A DNA stretch of 64,000 bases from JABIAL01 sp964645825 (GTDB taxonomy: Bacteria > Patescibacteriota > Patescibacteriia > UBA1558 > GWA2-36-10), in the NCBI GenBank assembly GCA_964645825.1, contig CAZXZY010000001.1, positions 1-64,000 on the forward strand, read 5' to 3'. A program made the position numbers and the translations under genes. Below the pieces are notes generated by a model. It had not been told where the DNA came from and ran no database searches. It saw only the letters and a program-made list of their open reading frames with translations. Each line of letters begins with the position of its first letter. Position 1 is the stretch's first letter. Positions 51,877 through 60,960 of the stretch are shown here, piece by piece.

Positions 51877-52347
51877 TTATTTATTGTATAAACGTAAAAT
51901 TTCGTCAGCTTTTATTTTGGCTTCTTGTTCTAAAAAATGTTGATTGACTTGTGGGATTATCTTTAACCAACTAACAATCAAATCTATAATTTTTTGTAAT
52001 TTTGCTTTACCAGAACTTAATAAATTGTTAACTTCTTTGGCTGTTTGCTCTCCTTTTTGCTTAAAGGTGACCTGAGTGGCTGCGTCCATAGACAAAAACA
52101 TACTTTCTAGACCCTGAGAAAGAATACTTTCTACTTTTTTAAGCTCTATTTCAGAACTAGGCTGAGTAAGTGGAGCTTGAGGAGTTGACGGTAAAACAAA
52201 ATCACTAGGTAATTGAGTTTTTTGTTCAGTCACAGCTGTTTCTGATTTTTTCTCTGTGACTTGTTCGGGATTAACTTCAGCTTGCTCTAGAATACTAGAA
52301 GCTTCCTGATTTACAATAGGTTGTTCAACATTTTTTATTTCAGACAT
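51877..52347 (-). CDS. Hypothetical protein with disordered N-terminal half
   Basis: 156 aa. The first about 75 residues are Glu/Pro/Thr/Gln-rich and look disordered. The rest is helical (ESILSQGLESMFLSMDAATQ, AKLQKIIDLIVSWLKIIPQV), possibly amphipathic. No family recognised. It lies between the bPH protein (seven bases) and the fused TraG-like ATPase (three bases), so it may be an accessory of that ATPase. Confidence 0.65.
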   Translation of the reverse strand: MSEIKNVEQPIVNQEASSILEQAEVNPEQVTEKKSETAVTEQKTQLPSDFVLPSTPQAPLTQPSSEIELKKVESILSQGLESMFLSMDAATQVTFKQKGEQTAKEVNNLLSSGKAKLQKIIDLIVSWLKIIPQVNQHFLEQEAKIKADEILRLYNK

Positions 52348-52354
52348 GGATATA

Positions 52355-52810
52355 TTATACCAAATTTTGCTTCCTGATGCGAATTAATTTTTTATAAATT
52401 AGATCTCGATCTTTTATGTTAGTAAGATAAAATTTTCTTTTTTTGCTTTGCAAGCAAATACTGTACAGGCCTTTTCTAGTAATTTTATTTATTTTAGATA
52501 ATTTTATTTCCCCAACATGCTGATAATCTGCTTTATTTTTTAATTTGAGATGAATTAAACGTTGATTAGTTAATAAATAACAATCAGCTTGTTTCAAAAG
52601 ATTTTGAACAACTACAACAATCAAAATTATAATCAAGGTCAGCCACAGGCCGAAGCCTTGTCGACCTCTAATGCTCATGGGATAAAGCATAAAAAAAGCC
52701 ATCGGAAAACCGATGAACATTAAAACATAAAAAAACAAATTTTTGCTACGTAATTTAATCACTAAACGTAGCTCTTCATTAAATTGTAAAAATTTGTTAA
52801 AATTACTCAT
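52355..52810 (-). CDS. Bacterial PH-domain (bPH2-like) membrane protein
   Basis: 151 aa from the ATG at 52810; the alternative start at 52831 is TTG. Two membrane helices (about 25-45 and 57-75), then a C-terminal pleckstrin-like region: YLLTNQRLIHLKLKNKADY and ISLQSKKRKF-like strand pattern (ICLQSKKRKFYLTNIKD). This is the YdbS/bPH2 layout. Function of such proteins is not established. It precedes the 156-aa gene and the fused TraG-like ATPase in one transcript. Confidence 0.75.
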   Translation of the reverse strand: MSNFNKFLQFNEELRLVIKLRSKNLFFYVLMFIGFPMAFFMLYPMSIRGRQGFGLWLTLIIILIVVVVQNLLKQADCYLLTNQRLIHLKLKNKADYQHVGEIKLSKINKITRKGLYSICLQSKKRKFYLTNIKDRDLIYKKLIRIRKQNLV

Positions 52811-52813
52811 AGT

Positions 52814-52909
52814 ATGAAAAGAAAGACTCAAAAAAGAATTTGGTTTGTATTGTCTATTTTTATAATCCTGTCCATGATTCTATGGACTATTGGATTAGGA
52901 CTAGTTTAA
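52814..52909 (+). CDS. Possible 31-aa membrane peptide, antisense to the operon
   Basis: The frame reads MKRKTQKRIWFVLSIFIILS and a further 11 hydrophobic residues. It fills the gap between the lepA end and the bPH gene start almost exactly. The basic start and single hydrophobic helix look protein-like. Against it: no SD, no visible promoter in the three bases to the divergent ATG, and a 4-base overlap with the lepA stop. It may be a chance frame. Confidence 0.3.
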   Translation: MKRKTQKRIWFVLSIFIILSMILWTIGLGLV

Positions 52910-54681
52910 TCCTTTTTCAAAATAGCTAAATAGGCTTCCTGCGGAATGGCAATCTTACCACCTTGGGCCATTCTTTTTTTACCTTTTTTCTGTTTTTCTA
53001 GAAGTTTTCTTTTACGAGTAACATCACCTCCATAGAGTTTTGCGGTCACATCTTTACGTAAAGCAGATAATTTATCACCAGCTACTACTTTTCCGCCGAC
53101 AGCGGCTTGCAATTTAATAACAAACTGCGCTTTCGGTAAAACATCTTTTAGTTTACCGATTATTTTTTTACCTACCTTATGAGCCTGATCTTTGTATACT
53201 AAAGTAGTTAAAGCTTCAGCTGCAACCTCTGCTACTAGAATGTCCATCTTTACTATCTCACATTTTTCATAACCAACCAAATCATAATTCATAGAAGCGT
53301 AGCCTGAGGAAATACTTTTGATGTTATCATAAAAATCTACCAAGACTCGGCTCAGCGGAATATGATATTTCAAAATTACTAATTCTTCGTCTAAATATTC
53401 AGTATTTTTAGCAATCCCTCTTTGCTCAATAATATAAGACATTAAATCACCGATATATTCCTTAGGTGATAAGACTTCAATATCAACATAAGGCTCTTCG
53501 ATAAAATCGATCTGACTTGGATCTGGCATTTCTGAGGGAGTGGTCAAGATAATTTCTTCACCTTTGGTCAAATATATTTTATAAGCTACGGTTGGCGTGG
53601 TTACTATTAAATCAAGATTAAATTCTCTTTTTAATCTTTCTTGAAAAATTTCTAAATGCAACAAACCTAAAAATCCACAACGGAAACCAAATCCTAAAGC
53701 TTGTGAACTAGCCGGTTCATAATCTAAACTAGCATCGCTAAGTTTTAATTTCATGATTGCATCACGCAATTTTTGGTATTCACTTCCTTCTTGTGGAAAA
53801 ATTCCAGCATAAACCATTGGCCGAACGGCTTTGTAGCCAGCCAGAGCTGTGGTTTCTGTACCTTGTTTGATAATAGTGTCACCAACTTGAGCTTGATCCA
53901 AATTTTTGACACCAGTAACTAAATATCCAATTTCGCCGTTATGTAATTGCTCGGTGCTGACCCAGTTTGGCTGAAAATAACCAACATCCAAAACTTCAGT
54001 CGGCTCGCCAGTGGCGGCGAACTTTACTTTGTCTCCTTTTTTTAGATCACCACCAAACACACGAACATAAATAACAACGCCTCGATATTCATCATAAGTA
54101 GAATCAAAAACTAAAGCTCGTAATTCTTCGTTATCTACTTTTGGTGGTGGCACATTATCTACCACTGTTTGTAAAACAGCTTCTATCCCCTCGCCGGTTT
54201 TAGCTGAAACTAAAATAATATCTTCTTGTTTACAGCCTAAGATGCTAATAATTTCATGACTGACTTTTTCTACGTTAGCAGCTGGTAAATCAATTTTATT
54301 TATAACTGGAATAATCTTTAAATCTTGCTCGACAGCTAAATATAAATTCGCTAAAGTTTGTGCTTCTACACCTTGAGCTGCATCAACTAACAAAATAGCT
54401 CCTTCTACGGCAGCCAAAGAGCGTGATACTTCATAACTAAAATCAACATGCCCCGGAGTATCGATTAAATTCAACATAAAATCTTTCCAAAGCATGCGAG
54501 CTGGTTGTAGCTTTATGGTAATTCCCCTTTCTCTTTCCAACTCCATCTGATCCAAAAGTTGTGCTTTCATTTTACGCTCATCAACAGTATGAGTTACTTC
54601 CAACATTCGATCAGCCAAGGTAGATTTACCATGGTCTATATGGGCAATTATACAAAAATTTCTAATTTTACTTTTGTCCAT
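52906..54681 (-). CDS. lepA: Elongation factor 4 (LepA)
   Basis: 591 aa translational GTPase that back-translocates or helps remodel ribosomes. G1 AHIDHGKSTLADRML, G3 DTPGHVDFSYEV, G4 NKIDL. Domains II-V follow and the LepA-specific C-terminal domain is present (YASMNYDLVGYEKCEIVKMD, then GGDVTRKRKLLEKQKKGKKR). Its start overlaps the end of murJ by 14 bases. Complete and typical in length. Confidence 0.97.
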   Translation of the reverse strand: MDKSKIRNFCIIAHIDHGKSTLADRMLEVTHTVDERKMKAQLLDQMELERERGITIKLQPARMLWKDFMLNLIDTPGHVDFSYEVSRSLAAVEGAILLVDAAQGVEAQTLANLYLAVEQDLKIIPVINKIDLPAANVEKVSHEIISILGCKQEDIILVSAKTGEGIEAVLQTVVDNVPPPKVDNEELRALVFDSTYDEYRGVVIYVRVFGGDLKKGDKVKFAATGEPTEVLDVGYFQPNWVSTEQLHNGEIGYLVTGVKNLDQAQVGDTIIKQGTETTALAGYKAVRPMVYAGIFPQEGSEYQKLRDAIMKLKLSDASLDYEPASSQALGFGFRCGFLGLLHLEIFQERLKREFNLDLIVTTPTVAYKIYLTKGEEIILTTPSEMPDPSQIDFIEEPYVDIEVLSPKEYIGDLMSYIIEQRGIAKNTEYLDEELVILKYHIPLSRVLVDFYDNIKSISSGYASMNYDLVGYEKCEIVKMDILVAEVAAEALTTLVYKDQAHKVGKKIIGKLKDVLPKAQFVIKLQAAVGGKVVAGDKLSALRKDVTAKLYGGDVTRKRKLLEKQKKGKKRMAQGGKIAIPQEAYLAILKKD

Positions 54682-56254
54682 TTTTAAATACGGCTAAGGC
54701 TTTGTTTAAAACTTTTTTCAGTAATTCCACTTCTTCTAATTTCAGTATTATTCCTAAGATAAAATAACATATTCCGCCAAAAATAGCGGCACCAAGACCT
54801 TGAATAAAGATACCTAAGAAGGTCTGCATATTAACCCAATTAGCTAGAATTTGCAAACTTAGATAAACCACTGCTCCAGCTAAAATAGAGTTGATGGCGA
54901 TCTTAATGATCGAGACAAAAATTTTATGATCATCAAGGCCAGGAACTTTGCAATGTAAAAAAATATACAGTAAAAACATATTGATAATACTAGCAATAGA
55001 AAAAGCTAAGGCTAAGCCGACTACACCCAAATGTCCAGCTAAAATAAAAGATAATATTATATTAATAATAATACTAACAATACTAATAATCATCGGCGTT
55101 TTAGTATCTTCAAAGGCATAAAAAGAACGAGCTAACAATGGAATCAAACCTTGAGCAAAGATAGACAAGGCAAAAAATCCCAAAGTTTGAGCAACGTAGT
55201 AAGTGTTTGACCAATCAAAAGCACCTGTTCCTAAAATAATACGGACAATCTGGGCTCTTAAAAGCAAAATAAAAATTGACAATGGTACCAATAAAAATAA
55301 AATTCTTCTAAAGCTAGCTGAAAAATGTCGGGCAAAAGTTTCATTATCTTCATTGCCAACCGCTTGTGTAAAAGTAGGAAAAACAGCTATCGCTAAAGAG
55401 ACAGCAAATAAGCTTATTGGTAAACTTTGTAAATTATTTGCTAAATTAAAAATAGCAATACTGCCAGCAGATAAAGTAGAGGCAACTATAGTAATAACTA
55501 TCAAATTTATTTGTCCAGCAGCAAGCCCAAAAGTCCGTGGCAACATCAAAAGTAAGATTCTTTTTAGTGGCTTGGTGAATTCTAAACTAAATTGATAATG
55601 CCAACCATGTTTAATCACTTCTGGTAATTGAGTCAACAAATGTAAAGCCGCTCCTAAAAATACACCCCAGGCTAAGCCAACCAAACCAAAGATAGGATAA
55701 AGCCAAACAATACCAACTATGATACCAACATTGTATAAAGACGCTGCTAATGAAAAACTGAAAAACTTTTTCCAAGAATTTAATATACCACCAATAACAT
55801 TGGAGGCAACAAAAAATAAAATAGCTAACAACATTACTCTAGTCAGTTGACTAACTTTGATGATTTGCCATTCTGAAAAGCCAGGAGTCAATATTTGCAT
55901 GATTTGCGGCGTAAAAATCCAAGCGATTATTACCAATCCACCAATAACTAACAAGAAAAAATTTAAAGTGGAGTTAGCTAATTTTAAGCCCTCCTCTTTA
56001 TTTTTGTGCCAGACTTTTTGAAAAACAGGAATAAAGGCAGAAGTTAAGGCACCTAAAACTAAAGTATTGAAAATCAAATCCGGTAAACGAAAAGCAGCGT
56101 AGTAAATATCAGAGATTTCAGAAGCACCAAAATTGTAAGCGATCAAACGCTCACGTAGTAAGCCTAAAATTTTTGATAAAAAAGAAAAGCCGGCAATCAG
56201 GATTGCGCCGCCGGCAACTGTATTATTAATTTTCTGCCAAAGCTTAGACCACAT
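54668..56254 (-). CDS. murJ: Lipid II flippase MurJ
   Basis: 528 aa, about 14 membrane helices, MOP superfamily. The start GGAILIAGFSFLSKILGLLRE and AYNFGASEISDIYYAAFRLPDLI match the conserved N-terminal MurJ region with its Arg and Asp residues in the central cavity. It turns lipid II to the outside for peptidoglycan assembly. It sits ten bases after the DUF4012 gene. Confidence 0.94.
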   Translation of the reverse strand: MWSKLWQKINNTVAGGAILIAGFSFLSKILGLLRERLIAYNFGASEISDIYYAAFRLPDLIFNTLVLGALTSAFIPVFQKVWHKNKEEGLKLANSTLNFFLLVIGGLVIIAWIFTPQIMQILTPGFSEWQIIKVSQLTRVMLLAILFFVASNVIGGILNSWKKFFSFSLAASLYNVGIIVGIVWLYPIFGLVGLAWGVFLGAALHLLTQLPEVIKHGWHYQFSLEFTKPLKRILLLMLPRTFGLAAGQINLIVITIVASTLSAGSIAIFNLANNLQSLPISLFAVSLAIAVFPTFTQAVGNEDNETFARHFSASFRRILFLLVPLSIFILLLRAQIVRIILGTGAFDWSNTYYVAQTLGFFALSIFAQGLIPLLARSFYAFEDTKTPMIISIVSIIINIILSFILAGHLGVVGLALAFSIASIINMFLLYIFLHCKVPGLDDHKIFVSIIKIAINSILAGAVVYLSLQILANWVNMQTFLGIFIQGLGAAIFGGICYFILGIILKLEEVELLKKVLNKALAVFKNGQK

Positions 56255-56264
56255 GCGTAATTAT

Positions 56265-58670
56265 TTATTTTGTTGTCACAATAAAACCGAAGTACTGATC
56301 ACCAATGAGCTCGTTGGTATATGTAACTACTTTATTATTTACACTCATCTGTGTTTCATTCATCGCTTTATTCCAAACAACTTTTAAATTTTCTGGTAAT
56401 AAAATAGATGAGTTAAAAACTGTATTTTTTGTTCCGGATTGTGATTGGACCAATAAGCTATAATTATCTAGCTGCATGTCACCTTTAAATATTTTTTGCC
56501 ACCAATTATTAACCAATGGTTGATCAACGTCAACAGTAAAGGGCAATTTATATTTTAAAGCGATAGTTTTTGTTTCGCCTGGTTTCAAAGCTAGCCAATT
56601 AGCAAAAACTGTTTTGTCTAGACTTTGATAGATTTCTGTTTGCGAACTAGCGTCTAACATTTTGTCTTCTTCTACTTGAATATCCTCATCTTCTACTGTA
56701 GCCGCTGATACTGAATGAAAATAACCTTCTGGTAATTGATCAAAGCCAACCGCTTCGATAAATTCACTACCCTGTGGCACATAAAAACGTAAATAACTAA
56801 CATTACCACCTTCAAAGCCAGCTAAAGGATTATCAGCTGCTCCTCTGTTTGTTCTAGTGATGCGAACTGTATTTATAATCTCTCCGTTTGATGAAATCTC
56901 TGCTTGATGATCGATATTTTGTTGGATATCATTATCAGTTTTACCACCGGCAATATTAGTATTTACCACTTGTAAATAATCTTTTTGATTATGCAACATT
57001 GCTCCCGACCAACCAAATTGATGTACTTTTTCTTGCGCTGCAGTGTCGTTAAGGTACATCTGAATATCTTTAGTGGCTAGTTGATTAACTAAAACTTCTA
57101 CAATTTCTTTTTGCTTTTCTTGGCTAGACAATAGTCTGTCCAAAACTAAGGGGGTCAAATCAGCAATAATAGCTTTGGGAGAATTTTCTTCTTTGCTATA
57201 ATTAAATTCCACCTCTTCTTGAATAACGGCAAATAAATTTTCAGCAGTAATGGTTAAATTATATCCTGGTAAATCTATTGGACCAACTACAGCTAATAAT
57301 TCTTGCAGAACACTAGCATTGATAGCCATCACGCCATCAATAGCAGAGCCACCAAAATTTTGATAAAACCAACTAATTTTTTGAGCTGAGGTGGGAAAAT
57401 CTGGCCACCAATTAGCATCCCAAATATTAAAATATGGATTTATTAAAGACAAAGCTTTTGGCGCTTTAATTTTGATATTTTGACCAGCTTCCAAGTCATA
57501 CATGCCACCATCTGGTATCTCTAAATGTTTTATTTTTCCTTGATAAATATCTAACAAAGCAAAGCTGCCGATAAATCCTCCGGTAGCACGAATTTCGTTA
57601 TCATTTTGAAATAAAACTAAATATCTTTTTTCTTGGTCATGTCCCAAAACTTCTAATAAAACATCAAAAACTTCTTGCAAATTTTCTAAACTAACAGTTA
57701 ATTGCGGTAAGTTATCTTGTAAAACAACAAAATATTCTTGTAACTCAATTGGCAGTTTAGTAATATTAATATTTTCTAAATCCTTGGAAGCTTTTTGTAA
57801 ATATGGTAAAGTCTCATCTATTTGTCCGTCGATAAAGACAATGTGCTCTGTTACACTTTCGTTGTCTTGCAATTTTTGATTTAAAGTGACGGCAGCTTGT
57901 GAAATATTATTAGCCACAGCTAATAAATTTGTACTCAAAGAAATTGGTTTACCAACTAAAGGCAATTTTGAACCTGTGGCTAGCATCCATGATTCATATT
58001 CATTAAGAATTTCTTGAATAGTGTTAAAATTTTGCAGGGCTTGTTCGAAATCTGCATCAGCCTGATTATAAGAATTTTCAGATGCTGAAATAACACCGGA
58101 TTGTAAATTGGCTATGCCACTTTTTCCTAGATCAAAAATGATATTTTTATCGAGCTGAAATTGTCCAAAAACCATTAAGCCCCTAATTGGTAATAAAGTT
58201 ATCCCGACCAATAAGGCAAATAGAGTGAGTCGTAAACCTAAACGCTTAATACCAAAACTCAAATCCGGTACATCGAATCTTGGGTTTGGTATTTTAATTT
58301 TACGAAATTTTATTTTAGCTAGTTTAAATTTTTTATGCCAACCTGAGGCTAAAAATTTTCTTTGTTGTTTCGGAATGTTCGATTGTCTTAAATCTAAAAC
58401 ATTACCAGATTGAGAAGCTGTATCTGCATCAAGTTGTTTAACCGTAGAACGCTTTTGTTTTTTATTTACTGTTTTGTGTTGAGCTTTGTATTGGTCAATC
58501 AAAAAAGTAGCCTCTGACAAATCTTGTTTAATCAGGTGATCAAGTTTAGACAAAGCCTCTTTTCTTTCATGTATAGAAGCATCATTATCAACTAAAAAAT
58601 CATCTAGCTCTGCAACTAAACTTGTTTTTACTTTTTGAAAATCTGTTTTGATTTTTTTCTTTTTTGGCAT
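56265..58670 (-). CDS. DUF4012 membrane protein
   Basis: 801 aa. A Lys-rich, partly helical cytosolic N-terminal region (1-145) precedes one membrane helix (about 146-166) and a large external part. The DUF4012 core reads YLVLFQNDNEIRATGGFIGS and PDGGMYDLEAGQNI, and GGSAIDGVMAINASVLQELL follows. DUF4012 proteins are often found with polysaccharide genes in Gram-positive-like and CPR bacteria and may resemble LytR-CpsA-Psr attachment enzymes, though that is not established. It has an extended -10 promoter and leads to murJ and lepA. Confidence 0.87.
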   Translation of the reverse strand: MPKKKKIKTDFQKVKTSLVAELDDFLVDNDASIHERKEALSKLDHLIKQDLSEATFLIDQYKAQHKTVNKKQKRSTVKQLDADTASQSGNVLDLRQSNIPKQQRKFLASGWHKKFKLAKIKFRKIKIPNPRFDVPDLSFGIKRLGLRLTLFALLVGITLLPIRGLMVFGQFQLDKNIIFDLGKSGIANLQSGVISASENSYNQADADFEQALQNFNTIQEILNEYESWMLATGSKLPLVGKPISLSTNLLAVANNISQAAVTLNQKLQDNESVTEHIVFIDGQIDETLPYLQKASKDLENINITKLPIELQEYFVVLQDNLPQLTVSLENLQEVFDVLLEVLGHDQEKRYLVLFQNDNEIRATGGFIGSFALLDIYQGKIKHLEIPDGGMYDLEAGQNIKIKAPKALSLINPYFNIWDANWWPDFPTSAQKISWFYQNFGGSAIDGVMAINASVLQELLAVVGPIDLPGYNLTITAENLFAVIQEEVEFNYSKEENSPKAIIADLTPLVLDRLLSSQEKQKEIVEVLVNQLATKDIQMYLNDTAAQEKVHQFGWSGAMLHNQKDYLQVVNTNIAGGKTDNDIQQNIDHQAEISSNGEIINTVRITRTNRGAADNPLAGFEGGNVSYLRFYVPQGSEFIEAVGFDQLPEGYFHSVSAATVEDEDIQVEEDKMLDASSQTEIYQSLDKTVFANWLALKPGETKTIALKYKLPFTVDVDQPLVNNWWQKIFKGDMQLDNYSLLVQSQSGTKNTVFNSSILLPENLKVVWNKAMNETQMSVNNKVVTYTNELIGDQYFGFIVTTK

Positions 58671-58686
58671 AACAAATCTTAGCTAT

Positions 58687-58695
58687 ATTATAACA
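58687..58695 (-). promoter_or_regulatory. Extended -10 promoter of the DUF4012-murJ-lepA transcript
   Basis: Minus strand TGTTATAAT, 16 bases before the ATG at 58670. Predicted leader about 10 nt without SD. Confidence 0.62.
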
Positions 58696-58725
58696 GATTT
58701 TTAGCTAATCACAAAGAGATTATTT

Positions 58726-58742
58726 AACTTGGCAAACAAGTT
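58726..58742 (-). terminator. Possible weak terminator after the glycosyltransferase block
   Basis: AACTTG / CAAGTT stem (58726-58731 and 58737-58742) with a 5-nt loop, followed by AAATAATC on the minus strand. Poor U-tract. Confidence 0.4.
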
Positions 58743-58748
58743 TTGAGA

Positions 58749-59867
58749 TTATAGAGATGACTCAAACAACTTAATTAATTTTTTTACTTGCTCAGACCAA
58801 ATTGGTATAAACAATTTTTTTTGACTCTTTTTGATATTTTTTAATAATTCATCGTCCTCTCTTAAAGTTTTGAGTAGTTGATAAATCTCAGCTAAATTAT
58901 ATGGATCGACATACATGGCCTGTGCTTTCATAATTTCCGGTAAAGAAGTCTTATAGCTGGTAATAACTGGGCAGCCATGAAAAGTAGCTTCTAAAGGTGG
59001 GAAGCCAAAACCTTCATAAAAAGATGGCCAAATTAAACCCTCTGCCGAAACATACAAGGCATCTTTGAGTGGACTCGTTATGAAGCCTAAATATTTTATA
59101 TATTTTCTTTTTTTGATACTGTGTAATAATTTTTGATAAATCCAGCCCTTGTTACCAATCAAGACTAAATTAGTATCTGGGTATTCAGCGTGATATTTAT
59201 CAAAAGCTTTGATAATACCTTCTATGTTTTTACGTGGTTCTAGTGTACCTAAAAAAAGATAAAATTTCTCAGGTAAATCATAAGCTGTTAATAATTCATT
59301 TGCTCTTTCCTGATCCATGGCTATGACAGAAGCGCCAGGATAAATAACTTTTATTTTTTCTTCTGGCACAGTGAAAAATCTCATTATGTCTCTCTTGGTG
59401 CTGTGAGAAACAGAAATTATTTTACTTGCTCGATTAACTAGGCGTTTAACATTTACTAAAGTGTGCCACCATTTTCCTCTCATCGAATAGAAGTGCTTGC
59501 TATGTAAAAAAGATAAATCATGAATAGTTAAAATCATCGGTAAGTCGGGACTCAATCTAATGAAGTTAATATTGGGTAACCAAAATATGTCTAATTTTAC
59601 TGGAAATAATTTATCTATTTTGGGAGATAAATTTAATAATAATTTTAAATTAAAAAACTTAGAAGAGCTACGATGATGAACATGATGAACGTTATCGGCT
59701 TTTAACTCCTTAGGAAAATAGTCTGAAGCATTCCAGCCAGAGCTGAATAAATAATACTGATTAGTTTTATCAGTAGAAATCATATGTTCAATAGCGTGAA
59801 AAATATAGTTACCAACACCGCTACGTTTGACTGGAGACAAGGCTCTAATATCAATACCTATATTCAT
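58749..59867 (-). CDS. Glycosyltransferase family 4
   Basis: 372 aa GT-B enzyme. N-terminal part RALSPVKRSGVGNYIFHAIEHM and C-terminal nucleotide-sugar region GTLEPRKNIEGIIKAFDKYH and SFYEGFGFPPLEATFHGCPV with the conserved Glu pair (E-x7-E). It probably adds a sugar to the lipid-linked glycan begun by the sugar transferase at 60953. One base separates it from the next gene. The donor sugar is unknown. Confidence 0.92.
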   Translation of the reverse strand: MNIGIDIRALSPVKRSGVGNYIFHAIEHMISTDKTNQYYLFSSGWNASDYFPKELKADNVHHVHHRSSSKFFNLKLLLNLSPKIDKLFPVKLDIFWLPNINFIRLSPDLPMILTIHDLSFLHSKHFYSMRGKWWHTLVNVKRLVNRASKIISVSHSTKRDIMRFFTVPEEKIKVIYPGASVIAMDQERANELLTAYDLPEKFYLFLGTLEPRKNIEGIIKAFDKYHAEYPDTNLVLIGNKGWIYQKLLHSIKKRKYIKYLGFITSPLKDALYVSAEGLIWPSFYEGFGFPPLEATFHGCPVITSYKTSLPEIMKAQAMYVDPYNLAEIYQLLKTLREDDELLKNIKKSQKKLFIPIWSEQVKKLIKLFESSL

Positions 59868-59868
59868 T

Positions 59869-60960
59869 TTATAGTTGGTTAAGTAATTCTTTCATCTTAG
59901 CAATGAAAATGGTTTCGTCAAATTGTTTAGCGTGTTGACGAATCAATTGCGAGTCAAAATCCATATTTTGAAAATGTAATACAGCATGAGTCAAGGCGGC
60001 CCAATTCTGATGTTTAAAAAATACTCCTGTCACACCATCTACTATTGTCTCTAATGCGCCACCCTTAGCGTAAGCTATAACTGGTCGTCCAGAAGCCATG
60101 GCTTCTAAGGCAGTAATTCCAAAGTCCTCTACTTGTGGGTACAAAAATGCTTTGCAATGAGATAAATAATGATTACGTTCTTGATCAGATAATTCACCTA
60201 AAAATTCTACATTGTCGCCAGCCATTTTTTTTAATCTATTTATTTCGCTGCCAGATCCGATAATCTTAAGCGGCAATTTCATATTATTAAAAGCTTGAAT
60301 AGCAATCTCTACTTTTTTATAAGGACGTAAGCGGCTGACTATCAAATAATAATCCCCTACTTGATCAGCAATTTTAAAATCATCGACACGAATAGAGGGA
60401 TGAATAACTTGAGCGTCACGATTATAATGTTTTTTGATCTTATTTGCAATAAAAGCAGAATTAGCTACAAAAGTGTCTACTTCTTGAGCCTTAATATAAT
60501 CCCAAGTCTGCATTTTTTTAAAAAAATAAGGCAAAATCATCTTTATTAATTTGCCGGTTGGTAAATTGCCCAAATATTCATCTTTATCTCCCCACAAATA
60601 TCTAGTCGGGGCATGACAATAACAAATATGTTTAGTTTTATTTGATTTTTTTAAACCCTTCACAAAAGCTGAAGCTGAACTAAGCACTACGTCATATTCT
60701 GATAAATCAGTGTTTTCCCAAGTCTTTGGCATGCGCCACAAAAAATAACGAAAGATTTTATTAATATTAGGAATATTTTGTAGAGATGAAGTATATATTC
60801 TATTTTGATCAAATAAATCAGCTGTTACTTTTTGATCATTAATCAAAGTATAAATAGGCGCTTGATTATCTAAAGCCGCAAAAGTAGCCAGCACTCTTTC
60901 AGCGCCACCTTTTTGAAACAAATGATCATGAGCTAAGGCTAACTTGGCCATATTAGTCAA
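59869..60960 (-). CDS. Glycosyltransferase family 4 (second)
   Basis: 363 aa GT-B enzyme. ALAHDHLFQKGGAERVL at the N terminus is the typical acceptor-loop GGAE motif; the donor side shows SRLRPYKKVEIAIQAFN and EDFGITALEAMASGRPVIAY with the E-x7-E pair. It overlaps the sugar-transferase gene by eight bases, so the three genes form one transcript for a surface glycan. Confidence 0.93.
   Translation of the reverse strand: MTNMAKLALAHDHLFQKGGAERVLATFAALDNQAPIYTLINDQKVTADLFDQNRIYTSSLQNIPNINKIFRYFLWRMPKTWENTDLSEYDVVLSSASAFVKGLKKSNKTKHICYCHAPTRYLWGDKDEYLGNLPTGKLIKMILPYFFKKMQTWDYIKAQEVDTFVANSAFIANKIKKHYNRDAQVIHPSIRVDDFKIADQVGDYYLIVSRLRPYKKVEIAIQAFNNMKLPLKIIGSGSEINRLKKMAGDNVEFLGELSDQERNHYLSHCKAFLYPQVEDFGITALEAMASGRPVIAYAKGGALETIVDGVTGVFFKHQNWAALTHAVLHFQNMDFDSQLIRQHAKQFDETIFIAKMKELLNQL

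Noticed and set aside
55203..55595. Plus-strand 130-codon frame inside murJ
   Set aside because: Antisense of a clearly conserved membrane protein; no SD or promoter.
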